Source of the DNA: Acidobacteriaceae bacterium
Lineage (GTDB): Bacteria > Acidobacteriota > Terriglobia > Terriglobales > Acidobacteriaceae
Assembly: GCA_027364815.1 (NCBI GenBank)
Contig: DAHXOQ010000003.1
Location: forward strand, 1-43,446
Direction of reading: 5' to 3'
Length of the DNA: 43,446 nt
How positions within the stretch are numbered: the stretch's first letter is position 1; every line of letters starts with the position of its first letter. The notes below the pieces were generated by a model. It was given only the letters and a program-made list of their open reading frames with translations, did no database searches and was not told the origin of the DNA. This document shows positions 7,333 to 16,208 of this stretch, piece by piece. A program made the translations under genes and the position numbers.

Positions 7333-8988
7333 TTAATACTTTCCTTCCAGTAATTCGTTCGTTCCATCAGGCAATTTGCTGCAATTCATAACTTGCGCGT
7401 GTTTGATACCGGCGGCGTCGAGTGCCGGCGCATTCATTGGCAAGCGCAGATTATTGATCCGCAACTGATCCACATCGCGCGCCCAGATGGCAGGACGCTT
7501 ATCAGGCGCAATGAGGCGAACCTCAATGTTGCGCAAAGCGAGGTTGCTGACGTGGCGCAGCAAGAATCCTGTTGCAGGTATTGCGCCGAACATCTCGGGC
7601 TCGGGATATTTAGCTTCCAACTCGGCGGGCAGGAGCGCGGCCATTGCACTATCCCCGCCTCCCACCTGCTCAAAGAAGCAGTCGCTGATCTGAATGTCTT
7701 CGATGGGGTGGTTTGGAATGCCAGCGAGGATGGATGGTATCTGACCTGCGCCGGAGCTAGTGATTTGACTGATAAGGATGCGTCGAATGGCTCCGATGGG
7801 GGTAGCGGCGGGGGCGCGCATGCGGCTTCCCAATCGCATGAAGATGGGCGCGCTGCGAACATCGCGCATGCTGATGTTGGTGATGGTAATGTCTTCACAG
7901 ACGGCGCCGTCAACGCTCTCGATGGCCACCCCGCGGCAACTTTCAAAGACACAATTATCAATGGTGATGCGCCTGAATCCGCCGTTCGATTCGGTTCCGA
8001 GCTTGATACGGCCGGTGGGGGGCCAATGGAGATCAGTGACTGGTTGCCATGTGGCATCAGCAACGGAACCAAGCGCGTAATTTCCGGTGACAAAACAATT
8101 GGAGATGGTTACGTCTTCAGTTGAGCGCAGAGAGCCGAGTGCATAGGAGCTTTTGAGGCAGATTCCATCATCCCAGGGAGTGTTGACCGTGCAGTTTGAG
8201 ATGCGCACATTTCGGCAGCAATCAATATCCATGCCGTCGCGGTTTGAATCGATGGTGAGATGGTCGACGATGATATTGTCAACGCCGGTGGCGAGAATAC
8301 CGAACCAGCCACCTGCTTTGATGGTGAAATCGCGCAGCAACACATTACGGCAATTCTTGAGAGCGAGCGCTTTACTGCCAATGCCAGGCCGCGCCGGGTC
8401 GGGTCCATTTTTTTCAAATTTAAAACTGCGCGTTAAACCTTGCCCCCAGATCATACCGGGGCCGGTAATGGAGATGTCGTTGAGACCATCACCCCAGAGC
8501 AGCGAATTGTGCCAGTGATTGTGCCCGAAGTCCTGATAGGCTTCGCCGGTTTCGTTGTGCGGTTCAGCAGGGTCGTAACCTGGGTCGTTGTCGGTAGCCG
8601 GATTTTCAGCGGCTAGAATCACGGCCCCGTGGTCAAGATACAACCCCACATGGCTTTTAAGGTGAATCGAATAGGAGCGGTAAACTCCGGCAGGAAAGAA
8701 GACCGTGCCACCGCCGGCATCAGCTGCGGCCGCAATGGATTTGTTGATGGCGGCTGTGTCAAGGGCGAGACCATCGCCTTTGGCGCCCATTGCGCGAACA
8801 TTCCAGATGGCGGCTTGGCCGCTTGCAGACGGCAGCAATTGGTTGAGGAAAGTTTGTGAGCGAACGGGGATGGCGCCGGCTACCGCAGAGGCTAATCCCC
8901 ATCGCAAAAATTCTCTTCTTCGCATCACACAATCCATCACTTGCTGCATGTTTTCACAATGCACGTTGAAGTCGGTTAAATGTGCCAC
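7333..8988 (-). CDS. Tat-exported glycoside hydrolase family 28 (polygalacturonase-like) protein
   Basis: A secreted right-handed beta-helix protein of up to 551 residues. A twin-arginine signal MRRREFLRWGLASAVAGA precedes the GH28 N-terminal motif AMGAKGDGLALDTAAINKSI, where pectate-lyase-like proteins begin the helix. Catalytic-region motifs seen are SNRDGMDID (NxD), TPWDDGICLKS (DD) and GRIKLGTES (RIK). The usual GHG motif between DD and RIK is not evident; SNCFVTGNYALGS stands there. The protein probably attacks pectic or related uronic-acid polymers outside the cytoplasm, supplying galacturonate to the uxaC system. The GTG at 8988 has AGGAT at good spacing, but ATGs at 8949, 8937 or 8925 would give a more ordinary Tat leader. 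It follows the GH79 gene by 39 bp, probably as one operon. Confidence 0.85.
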   Translation of the reverse strand: MAHLTDFNVHCENMQQVMDCVMRRREFLRWGLASAVAGAIPVRSQTFLNQLLPSASGQAAIWNVRAMGAKGDGLALDTAAINKSIAAAADAGGGTVFFPAGVYRSYSIHLKSHVGLYLDHGAVILAAENPATDNDPGYDPAEPHNETGEAYQDFGHNHWHNSLLWGDGLNDISITGPGMIWGQGLTRSFKFEKNGPDPARPGIGSKALALKNCRNVLLRDFTIKAGGWFGILATGVDNIIVDHLTIDSNRDGMDIDCCRNVRISNCTVNTPWDDGICLKSSYALGSLRSTEDVTISNCFVTGNYALGSVADATWQPVTDLHWPPTGRIKLGTESNGGFRRITIDNCVFESCRGVAIESVDGAVCEDITITNISMRDVRSAPIFMRLGSRMRAPAATPIGAIRRILISQITSSGAGQIPSILAGIPNHPIEDIQISDCFFEQVGGGDSAMAALLPAELEAKYPEPEMFGAIPATGFLLRHVSNLALRNIEVRLIAPDKRPAIWARDVDQLRINNLRLPMNAPALDAAGIKHAQVMNCSKLPDGTNELLEGKY

Positions 8989-9027
8989 AGCTCATCCTAT
9001 AGCACTTCATAGCCCATGAGACGGAGA

Positions 9028-10515
9028 TCAAGCTTCCCATGTCAGCAAGGCTGCGCTTGCGGCGGGGATGAGACAAGATGCCACGCCACTCTCCAGTTTA
9101 GAATGCTCAACCTTGTCAGCGCGCCACGATCCACTCATGCCCACGGGAGCGCCGGAGAAAGTGACATCGCTCAGGCTTTCCAGAGTTGGGGCAATTAACC
9201 GTTGAATCGCGATTCTGCCACTCGAAACATTCGCCTGCATGGTCAGATTGAAATTCATTGCCGGGTTCTTGTTAATGATCACGGCTTGAAGCTTTCCTGC
9301 CGGGCTTTTTAACGTGTGGCAAACGAGAGAATGAGATTCGTCTGTGGAAACTCCGGAAATATCCAGACGGTTCTGGATTAACTGTCCACCCAGAATCTGT
9401 GAAAAGAGCAGCAATGCGTAATACTCCGGACGCGCTACAAATCCGTTTTCAACGTTGCCAACGATTGGGGAGTACCATCCATAACCGCCGCTATGGAAGT
9501 TAATTCCGCTGCCGCCCAGCAGCGCCACTTGAAAGATCAAATCGAGCGCCCATAACGAGGAGGCAAACGAATTGCTGACTCCGGGTTTTCCGCCATGGAA
9601 ACAGGAATTGGTTTCGGTTAACCGATAAGGCAGATTCGATTCAGCCATTGCCTGACGAATGTTCGGAATCTCATCATCCCAACGTGGATTGGTGGCAGAA
9701 AAGAGGTTCTCGATTGTCGAGGCAGGACTTGTTGGCGGGCCCTCAGCATAGTAGTGGGTGGTCAGGAGCATCACCTTATCGGCAAACTGTTTTGCAAAAT
9801 CGCTGACCCAGGCCCCGGTGATAGCGCTATCGGGGCCGGCAACTTTGAGATGCGGCAAGCGCGCGCTTACGGCGTTATAAAAACTAGTCCACTCTTTTGT
9901 ATACGCCGCAAAATCATAATCAGCCGGGCGCAGACCTTTTTTGGCATAGTTGTCCACTTCATTTCCGAACTGGAAACAAATCAGCCTGTCGCCGAGAATT
10001 TCAGAAACAGCGGCGGCCTCTTCAGCGGCTTGTTCTGGTGTGCCGCTGACCAGGTTTAAGCCGAAGATGCAGCGCCATTGAGTCATATCCAGGAATTCGC
10101 GCAAATTGCGTATTGCCTGCGGAGTCTTATGCGATGTGACCAGGGGCAGCTTTCCCTCATCCGGACCGACAGAAGTGACTTCAGCTTTGTTAGTGCTTGT
10201 ACTAGATGCAGCCTCAGGTGACCAGAATGAAGATCCGCTGGTATTGCCTCCGATACGCAATACACCATTAGGGCCCAGTTGTTTGAAAAAGCCGGCGAAG
10301 TCAACGTTCATTGGCGAGAAAAAATCAGGGGTAGCTAACTGCGCGGACTCGTAGCTGAAACCAAGAAAGTCGGAAGCAATTGCATTTTGTACGTGGTTGG
10401 TTTGGACTGTCAGCCGCGCTTGTGCAAGCGGCTTGCCTGCAGCCAGTAATGTTCTGGAAAAAGCGGCCAACGTGAGTGAAACGCTGGCATCAATCAAAAA
10501 TTTTCTTCGGTTCAT
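9028..10515 (-). CDS. Tat-exported GH79 beta-glucuronidase-like glycosidase
   Basis: A 495-residue clan-A (TIM-barrel) retaining glycosidase of the heparanase/beta-glucuronidase family. The leader MNRRKFLIDASVSLTLAAF is a twin-arginine signal. The acid/base Glu is in FQFGNEVD near 186 and the nucleophile Glu in LTETNS near 301; their spacing of about 115 residues suits GH79. An Acidobacterium enzyme of this family removes beta-linked glucuronic acid, so release of glucuronate for UxaC is the natural inference. I chose the ATG at 10515 because GAGGAT precedes it and the signal peptide starts there; the track ORF adds 95 implausible residues. It is probably cotranscribed with the GH28 gene. Confidence 0.85.
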   Translation of the reverse strand: MNRRKFLIDASVSLTLAAFSRTLLAAGKPLAQARLTVQTNHVQNAIASDFLGFSYESAQLATPDFFSPMNVDFAGFFKQLGPNGVLRIGGNTSGSSFWSPEAASSTSTNKAEVTSVGPDEGKLPLVTSHKTPQAIRNLREFLDMTQWRCIFGLNLVSGTPEQAAEEAAAVSEILGDRLICFQFGNEVDNYAKKGLRPADYDFAAYTKEWTSFYNAVSARLPHLKVAGPDSAITGAWVSDFAKQFADKVMLLTTHYYAEGPPTSPASTIENLFSATNPRWDDEIPNIRQAMAESNLPYRLTETNSCFHGGKPGVSNSFASSLWALDLIFQVALLGGSGINFHSGGYGWYSPIVGNVENGFVARPEYYALLLFSQILGGQLIQNRLDISGVSTDESHSLVCHTLKSPAGKLQAVIINKNPAMNFNLTMQANVSSGRIAIQRLIAPTLESLSDVTFSGAPVGMSGSWRADKVEHSKLESGVASCLIPAASAALLTWEA

Positions 10516-10652
10516 AATGCCGATCCTCAAGGAGTAAAAAATCTGCGATGCAACAAACCTTGCCGGGAAGCCATCCGAGCGCCAGGCTGGTTCTGAACGC
10601 AGTCGTTGAATCCGCAAAGGCTTTATTAAGAGCCATTCGGTATAGGGGGTGT

Positions 10653-10686
10653 ATCGTGCGAGCGACAAGAACGCCACCCGCACGAT
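10653..10686 (-). terminator. Hairpin just after the TonB receptor gene
   Basis: Perfect 8-bp arms ATCGTGCG and CGCACGAT with an 18-base loop, 10 bases after the receptor stop. There is no T-run, so it may only protect the 3' end or attenuate reading into the GH79 gene. Confidence 0.35.
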
Positions 10687-10696
10687 GGTATGCAAG

Positions 10697-13600
10697 TTAG
10701 AAGAAAATCTGGCCGAAGAGCTGCATAGCCCTGCCCCCAACGGTGACGCTGGAGATTTGGCCGATATGCCCCTTACCGATGCTGTTGTCAGGCAGATCAA
10801 AGCTCGGATGGTTGAACACGTTTGTAGCGTCAGCGCGGATTTCCATTTTGACGCCGGAGTAAATTGAAAACGTTTTTCCTAGTGAGAGATTGACGTTGAT
10901 CAGATCCGGCCCGTACAGCGGGTTTCTGGAAGAGTTGCCGAATGTCGCAGGTGTTGGTGCGGCATACGCGTTGACGTTGAACCACGACTGAATGGTGTGA
11001 TAAGTGCCGGATAAAGGATTACCGACGACATTCGGGAACTGCTGGCCAGCCTGGCGGTATGAAGTGTTCGTTTTCATGATCGGAGTGAATGGGTTACCGG
11101 TTTGGGCAAGCACCGTTGTGGCAATATGCCATCCGCCGACCACTTCGTCCAGAATCGTGTTGTTGTTGAGGAATTGCTTTCCTTTGCCGAATGGCAGTTC
11201 ATACGTGGCAATACCCTTGAACATATGCCGTATATCAAAGTTGGAGGGGCCGTAGTTTGCATCGGGGGCATAGGAGCGTTGAAAGTATGTGTTGCCCGAT
11301 TTTCCACCCCAGCCAGCCGAATCCTGGTCGTCAAGAAAATGTGACCAGGTGTAGTTAACGGAGAACTCCAAGCCATAGCTGAGCCGTTTCTGAAGCGAAG
11401 CCTGCAAGGAGTTGTAGTTGGAGATTGCATTGTTTGTGCTGCCGCTGATGCCTTGATATTGTGTGTAAGGCCTTGCGTTGGTTGACCCCTTGGCATCATT
11501 GGGCCCGAGTTCACTTTCCGGTACCTGGTTGATGTCAACCGGGAAGGCCAAGTTGAATCCATGGCTTCCGACATAAGCAAGCTCAGCCATGAAGTTCGGG
11601 CTAAGCTGACGCTGAACATCCAGGTTCCACTGATAAATTTTGGGCACCGGCGTGTGATATTGGTTGTAACTTACAGCTTGTCCATTAAATGCTGTCGGGT
11701 CTGTAGAAGCAGCGATATAGAGCGAGTTGACGCTTTTCCCACCCGCACCCTGATAGTTTGTATTTCCGTCCGATGACAGCAAAACGACAGGCAAGACGCC
11801 GTTAGTTGTATCCGAATAACTTCCTTTGGAGCCGAAAGCCGCGCCAAGGCCAGTACCGTACGTGTCCGTGCTCAAGATGTAGGCATACAAGCCGAAGCCG
11901 CCACGGATGGTTGTGCTGGGTGTTATGAGATAAGAAAAGCCCACTCTGGGGAGAAAAGTATTCCACATGGATGCCTGCAACGAAGTACGGCCATTTGCGG
12001 CTGTAGAGCCATACCACATGGCACCCGATGAGAGGGATGCCTGGTTATATACCAGAGGGTCAAAGACCATCTCATTGCCTTTGACTTCAGACCATCCGGT
12101 CATTCCCTGATAGCGAAGTCCAATATTCAAAGTGAATGACGGGCGCACTTTGTAACTGTCCTGAATGAAGAGCTGCGGGCTCTTTAAGCGTCCGCCAAAC
12201 TCGGGTGTGACCTGTGCCGACCAACTCTGAGCCTGTCCCAGAAGAAAATCAGCGACGCCCAAACCTGTGGTGCTACTGGTTCCCTTTGTTGAGGCTGTAT
12301 ATGCGCCGGAGAATTGCATGGTGCCGCCGTTGATGTTGCCGCTGCCACCGGTAGAATTGATTTGTTCAATCAGGAATTCGCCGCCTGCGTGCAAGACATG
12401 CTTACCGCGCGTGATAGTGAATACATCGGATGGATCGTAAACGAACTGCTTTTGAGCTTCATTGACAGCCGGTTGCAGTGTGTATTCACTGTTCACGCCA
12501 ATGGTAGGAAAGATGTCGGCCTTAGAGAACTGCCATCCGAGTGAGGTGGGGAATCCCCTGTTCAACGAGTAAGGTTCAACATAGTAGAACTCCTGGGTAA
12601 ATCCAAGTCTTGCCTCATTGACTTTGTTATTCCCAATCGTCCACACATCGGAGATTTGCGCGTTGTTGTGACTGCCATCTTGATGCTGGCAGTTAATTGG
12701 ACAGATGCCCTGATTGAGGTTGAGTTGAGGGGCGTCACCTTCGGTTTCAGAAATAGTAAGCCTGTGATTAGGTGTTACGTCGTAATCGAGGCGGCCAAAA
12801 AATGCCGTGACCGTGGAAGTGCTGGGCACATTGTAAAAGTAGTTGTTCGTCGGGATGCCGTTGACGACGGTCGGCGTATTGTTGGGAGTCGGGTAGAAGG
12901 CGGCAATCGCCTTAGCAACAGTGTCAATCATTGACTCAGGAATCTTGTTTCCATTGCCGTATTCGCTGGCAAAGGACAGACGGTGTACAACACCGCTGGA
13001 GTCGATAGTCTGAGTGGTAGGGTCATAGATTGTAGGCATGCCAGTGAAGTCACCGCCAAGCATGGCTGCCGTGGGTACAGTAATGAAACCGTTTGCAGCT
13101 CCTCCGTGATTGAGGGTTTTGTCAAAATCGAAGAAGAAGAACATTTTCTTCTTCAGGACTGGGCCACCAACATTGAAGCCAAAATTGTTGTAATGCAAAA
13201 TGGGAACACTGGCAGTGGCACCGAAGGAATAGGGAGCTGCATTGAGCGCGTTGTTCTGAAAATACTCGTATCCCTTGCCATGAAACTGGCTGCTTCCACT
13301 CTTGGTGATCTGGTTATAAATGACGCCGCCGATACCATATTGCGCGGAGAAGGAGGAGTCATTGACCTGCACTTCAGCGATAGTTTGAAAAATTGAGACA
13401 TCCGCATTTTCACTGCCCGGCAAAGTGGCTGTGGCGCCGTCATTGAGAATATTGCTGTAAGCCAGGTTTCCGTTGACCGCGGTGTGTTGACCAGAGTTAA
13501 CGGGACTGATGCTTTTCTTGGTGTAAGGAACTCCGGATGCGCCCGGCAGAAGGACGATAAAGTTGGTCCAATTTGCCCCGATTTGCGGCAGTTGCTCAAG

Positions 13601-14089
13601 GTTCCTGCCAGTCAGCGTGGTCGATTGATCGCCACTTTCACTTTGCAACAGTGGAATGTCCGCGTGGACAACAATCTCCTGCTCGGTTGAGCCGATCTTG
13701 AGTTGAACATTAACAGTCGATTCACCGACCATAATGGAGATGGGACCGCGCACATACGTGGCAAAGCCCTGCTTCTTAAATGTGAGCGTGTAGTGATCCG
13801 GCACGATCGATCCCGTTTCATAGAGACCGGAATCGTTGGTTACATAGGTGCGACTGACATTTTTGTCGACATCGTCGAGAGTGATAGTCACACCCGGCAC
13901 CAGTGCGCCATTGACGTCCGTGACTGTGCCGCGAATATCACCTGAATTAGTGTTTTGAGCATGCGAGCTAATGCTCGAAAAGATCATCAGTAGTGACAAC
14001 AGCAGCAGCATTTCAAGTTTGCGATAAGATGCGAACGTTGCCAACGTTCTGTATTGGTTGTTCCAATTTGATCTTGCTGAGTGATTCAT
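10697..14089 (-). CDS. Oar-like TonB-dependent outer-membrane receptor (1130 aa)
   Basis: Signal peptide around residues 24-44 (KLEMLLLLSLLMIFSSISSHAQ), then a carboxypeptidase-regulatory-like beta-sandwich starting GDIRGTVTDVNGALVPGVTITL, a plug domain with RNLEQLPQIGANW and VNDSSFSAQYG, then a long beta-barrel ending in Phe (GQIFF) as outer-membrane proteins do. Acidobacteriota have many such proteins; they are thought to import or bind oligosaccharides and other large substrates using TonB energy. Start at 14089 has GGAGG seven bases upstream; the track ORF adds 90 residues through the promoter region. Neighbouring GH79 and GH28 genes suggest a uronic-acid-containing glycan. The ligand is not readable from sequence. 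Confidence 0.9.
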   Translation of the reverse strand: MNHSARSNWNNQYRTLATFASYRKLEMLLLLSLLMIFSSISSHAQNTNSGDIRGTVTDVNGALVPGVTITLDDVDKNVSRTYVTNDSGLYETGSIVPDHYTLTFKKQGFATYVRGPISIMVGESTVNVQLKIGSTEQEIVVHADIPLLQSESGDQSTTLTGRNLEQLPQIGANWTNFIVLLPGASGVPYTKKSISPVNSGQHTAVNGNLAYSNILNDGATATLPGSENADVSIFQTIAEVQVNDSSFSAQYGIGGVIYNQITKSGSSQFHGKGYEYFQNNALNAAPYSFGATASVPILHYNNFGFNVGGPVLKKKMFFFFDFDKTLNHGGAANGFITVPTAAMLGGDFTGMPTIYDPTTQTIDSSGVVHRLSFASEYGNGNKIPESMIDTVAKAIAAFYPTPNNTPTVVNGIPTNNYFYNVPSTSTVTAFFGRLDYDVTPNHRLTISETEGDAPQLNLNQGICPINCQHQDGSHNNAQISDVWTIGNNKVNEARLGFTQEFYYVEPYSLNRGFPTSLGWQFSKADIFPTIGVNSEYTLQPAVNEAQKQFVYDPSDVFTITRGKHVLHAGGEFLIEQINSTGGSGNINGGTMQFSGAYTASTKGTSSTTGLGVADFLLGQAQSWSAQVTPEFGGRLKSPQLFIQDSYKVRPSFTLNIGLRYQGMTGWSEVKGNEMVFDPLVYNQASLSSGAMWYGSTAANGRTSLQASMWNTFLPRVGFSYLITPSTTIRGGFGLYAYILSTDTYGTGLGAAFGSKGSYSDTTNGVLPVVLLSSDGNTNYQGAGGKSVNSLYIAASTDPTAFNGQAVSYNQYHTPVPKIYQWNLDVQRQLSPNFMAELAYVGSHGFNLAFPVDINQVPESELGPNDAKGSTNARPYTQYQGISGSTNNAISNYNSLQASLQKRLSYGLEFSVNYTWSHFLDDQDSAGWGGKSGNTYFQRSYAPDANYGPSNFDIRHMFKGIATYELPFGKGKQFLNNNTILDEVVGGWHIATTVLAQTGNPFTPIMKTNTSYRQAGQQFPNVVGNPLSGTYHTIQSWFNVNAYAAPTPATFGNSSRNPLYGPDLINVNLSLGKTFSIYSGVKMEIRADATNVFNHPSFDLPDNSIGKGHIGQISSVTVGGRAMQLFGQIFF

Positions 14090-14390
14090 GTCCCTGCCTC
14101 CATCAATTTTCTCTAATTGACCGTTGTCCGTGTTGACTCGTCTTAAACTGCCCGCTCTGCTCCCTGCAGTAACAAATGCGCGGAGTGCAGTTTTCAAGTC
14201 ACTAGATACACGCGGTTCGATTAGGCAACCATACTCAACACGGCAAGCAAACCTTTGGAAGTGACTGAATGTCACGGTAACGCTACCGTAATCACGGGGT
14301 GTGCGGGTTACGTGGGACCTTATGTTTAACAAGAAGATACGCGCCATAACCGGTAACAATTCTTGCTAATCTTCTACTGCATCGCAGATA
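14090..14390. other. Divergent regulatory region, receptor and membrane regulator
   Basis: 301 bases between the 1130-residue receptor (leftward) and the membrane regulator (rightward). Besides the inverted repeat listed separately I see no gene here; the upstream extension of the receptor ORF through it has no ribosome site and ordinary intergenic composition. Confidence 0.6.
14274..14289. promoter_or_regulatory. Inverted repeat ACGGTA-ACGC-TACCGT, possible operator
   Basis: Six-base perfect arms around ACGC. The central GGTAACGCTACC resembles the CG-centred palindromes bound by LacI-family sugar regulators. It lies about 185 bases upstream of the receptor start and about 100 bases before the regulator start. 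No LacI gene is in the window, so the binding protein is unknown. Confidence 0.45.
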
Positions 14391-15770
14391 ATGGCTGATT
14401 GTAGAGGAGAGTTGCTCTTGGCAGATTTTAACGGCAGTCGTATTTCTGCAGAGGAAAGCACACAAGCTCTTCTCAATGATCCTCGCTGGCAGGTTGCAGA
14501 AAGAGCATCACAGAGTCAGGAGCTATGCCGGGCAACGCAACTGCGCGCAATCCTACTATATATAGTTCGTCAGGCCATTCTTGCGCCGGAAGAACAAATA
14601 CACGAATTCGATATTGCACATCGAGTCCTGGGCCGGCAGGATGATTTCAACCCGCTGGACGACAACATTGTCAGGGTTCAGATGACGCGTTTGCGGAAGA
14701 GGCTGGATGCTTATTTTTCTACTGCTGGCAAGGATGAAGAATTCATCATTTCAGTACTTCCAGGAAGTTATAAAGCCGTCTTTAGCCCGCGCAAAGAGCT
14801 GCCGCAGGAGAGAATTCAAGAGAATGAAATCGGTAGTAGCGCAGATGTCATAGTCGATACGGAAGTGATGCCCGCTGTTTTTGAGAAACCTGCGAAGGCA
14901 AAGAGTTTTTATCTGCGTTATCTGCTGATAATTGCTGTTGCACTGGCACTCGGATATTTCGGCGGTGACCACGTTTGGTCTATAACGAACCGTAGCCAGG
15001 CTCCGGCTACCATTTCAAACCCGCTGATTAGACAAATTTTTACCCCACATGCAGTTGTCAACGTAGTGGTGGCCGATGCCGCACTAGTCCTGCTTCAGGA
15101 TGCTGTTCACAGTGATATACCATTGTCCGAATACCTGGATCACAGCTATCCCGACAGATTGCTGGATACGATCAATAATCCAGACCTGAAAACAACGCTC
15201 AAAGCAGTCACACACCATAGTTTGACAAGCCTGAATAATGTGGATGTAGCAGAACGATGTTCTCATTGGGGCACGATTTCCGGATCGAAGGTCTATATAC
15301 GATATGCGCGATATATGCATGTACGCGATTTTGAGCAGGGTAATTTTGTCATCGTCGGAAGCAGACGCTCTAATCTCTGGACAAGCCTCTTTGAAGGCAA
15401 TTTGAACTTTTACCTTGAAGAAGACCCGGCCACGCACACCTTCCATTTCAGAAATCGAAAGCCGAAGCCAGGTGAACCGCAGATTTATGAAGCGCAATAC
15501 GAAGGTTCAGGAGTTCATATTGGCTATGTGGATATTGCCATTCTGCCTAATCTGACTGGCACCGGTACGGTTCTGCTTTTTAATGGCTTGCGCATGGAAA
15601 ATAATGAAGCGGCCTCCAATTTGATATTTGACAGTGAAGTCCCCGATTCATTGAAACATACATTGTCCACAATTTCCGCCACATCTAAAACGGAAATATT
15701 GCTTCGAGTTCGTAGTATCGGTGGAGCGGAAAATGGATGGGAAGTTGTGTCTATCCACTCCTCGAATTAA
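14391..15770 (+). CDS. Membrane-spanning one-component regulator with winged-helix-like N-terminus
   Basis: A 459-residue protein. Residues about 50-132 (LRAILLYIVRQAI..., FNPLDDNIVRVQMTRLRKRLDAYF..., ISVLPGSYKAVF) match a DNA-binding-like N-terminal module that I have seen fused to many acidobacterial signalling proteins. A single membrane helix (about 173-191, FYLRYLLIIAVALALGYFGG) follows, then a roughly 260-residue extracytoplasmic domain I do not recognise. The layout resembles ToxR/CadC-type membrane regulators. It diverges from the TonB receptor, so it may sense a periplasmic ligand and control receptor and glycosidase genes (inference). A TTG at 14418 has a better ribosome site (GAGGAG) than the ATG at 14391 and may be the true start. 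Confidence 0.65.
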   Translation: MADCRGELLLADFNGSRISAEESTQALLNDPRWQVAERASQSQELCRATQLRAILLYIVRQAILAPEEQIHEFDIAHRVLGRQDDFNPLDDNIVRVQMTRLRKRLDAYFSTAGKDEEFIISVLPGSYKAVFSPRKELPQERIQENEIGSSADVIVDTEVMPAVFEKPAKAKSFYLRYLLIIAVALALGYFGGDHVWSITNRSQAPATISNPLIRQIFTPHAVVNVVVADAALVLLQDAVHSDIPLSEYLDHSYPDRLLDTINNPDLKTTLKAVTHHSLTSLNNVDVAERCSHWGTISGSKVYIRYARYMHVRDFEQGNFVIVGSRRSNLWTSLFEGNLNFYLEEDPATHTFHFRNRKPKPGEPQIYEAQYEGSGVHIGYVDIAILPNLTGTGTVLLFNGLRMENNEAASNLIFDSEVPDSLKHTLSTISATSKTEILLRVRSIGGAENGWEVVSIHSSN

Positions 15771-16208
15771 GCAGAGGCAGATTCGATCTGCATTGTGTAC
15801 ATCTGATAAATCACTAAATTTCACGAAGCGTTCTCGCTTTAGCCTTGTGCGAAGATCTGGATGGAATCATTCAGGTGTAAGTTGGCTCTTGTTGCGCAGC
15901 CATCACTGGAGAGAGGCTTACATAGCATAGAGGTGAAATCGTTCGCGGGCTACAGTGCCCCATTGTCTGAACTGTTTTGCTCATTATGAATTCAGCGGAT
16001 TGCGGAAGTAAGCGATGTAAACAAAGAAATCATTGACAAAACTTTAGGTTAAAGATAATTATCATAGGCAGCCTCAATCGATTCTTCAGCACACCAAACA
16101 TATGCAGGCATGGGCCAGCGGAAGACCACCGTTGCGCGCCGGACTCTGAATTCCGACCAAAATTTACGAAGTCCACTGCTAATGAAACCCACAATTTTAG
16201 GAGAAGCC
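15771..16208. other. Intergenic region before the arylsulfotransferase gene
   Basis: 438 bases without a convincing gene; the short ORFs on both strands lack ribosome sites. The right part is AT-rich and holds the putative promoter listed next, leaving a long leader of about 150 bases before the ASST start. Confidence 0.5.
16033..16059 (+). promoter_or_regulatory. Putative promoter of the ASST lipoprotein gene
   Basis: A consensus TTGACA at 16033-16038 is followed after 15 bases by GATAAT in an AT-rich stretch. The spacer is a little short, so the exact -10 is uncertain. Confidence 0.4.
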
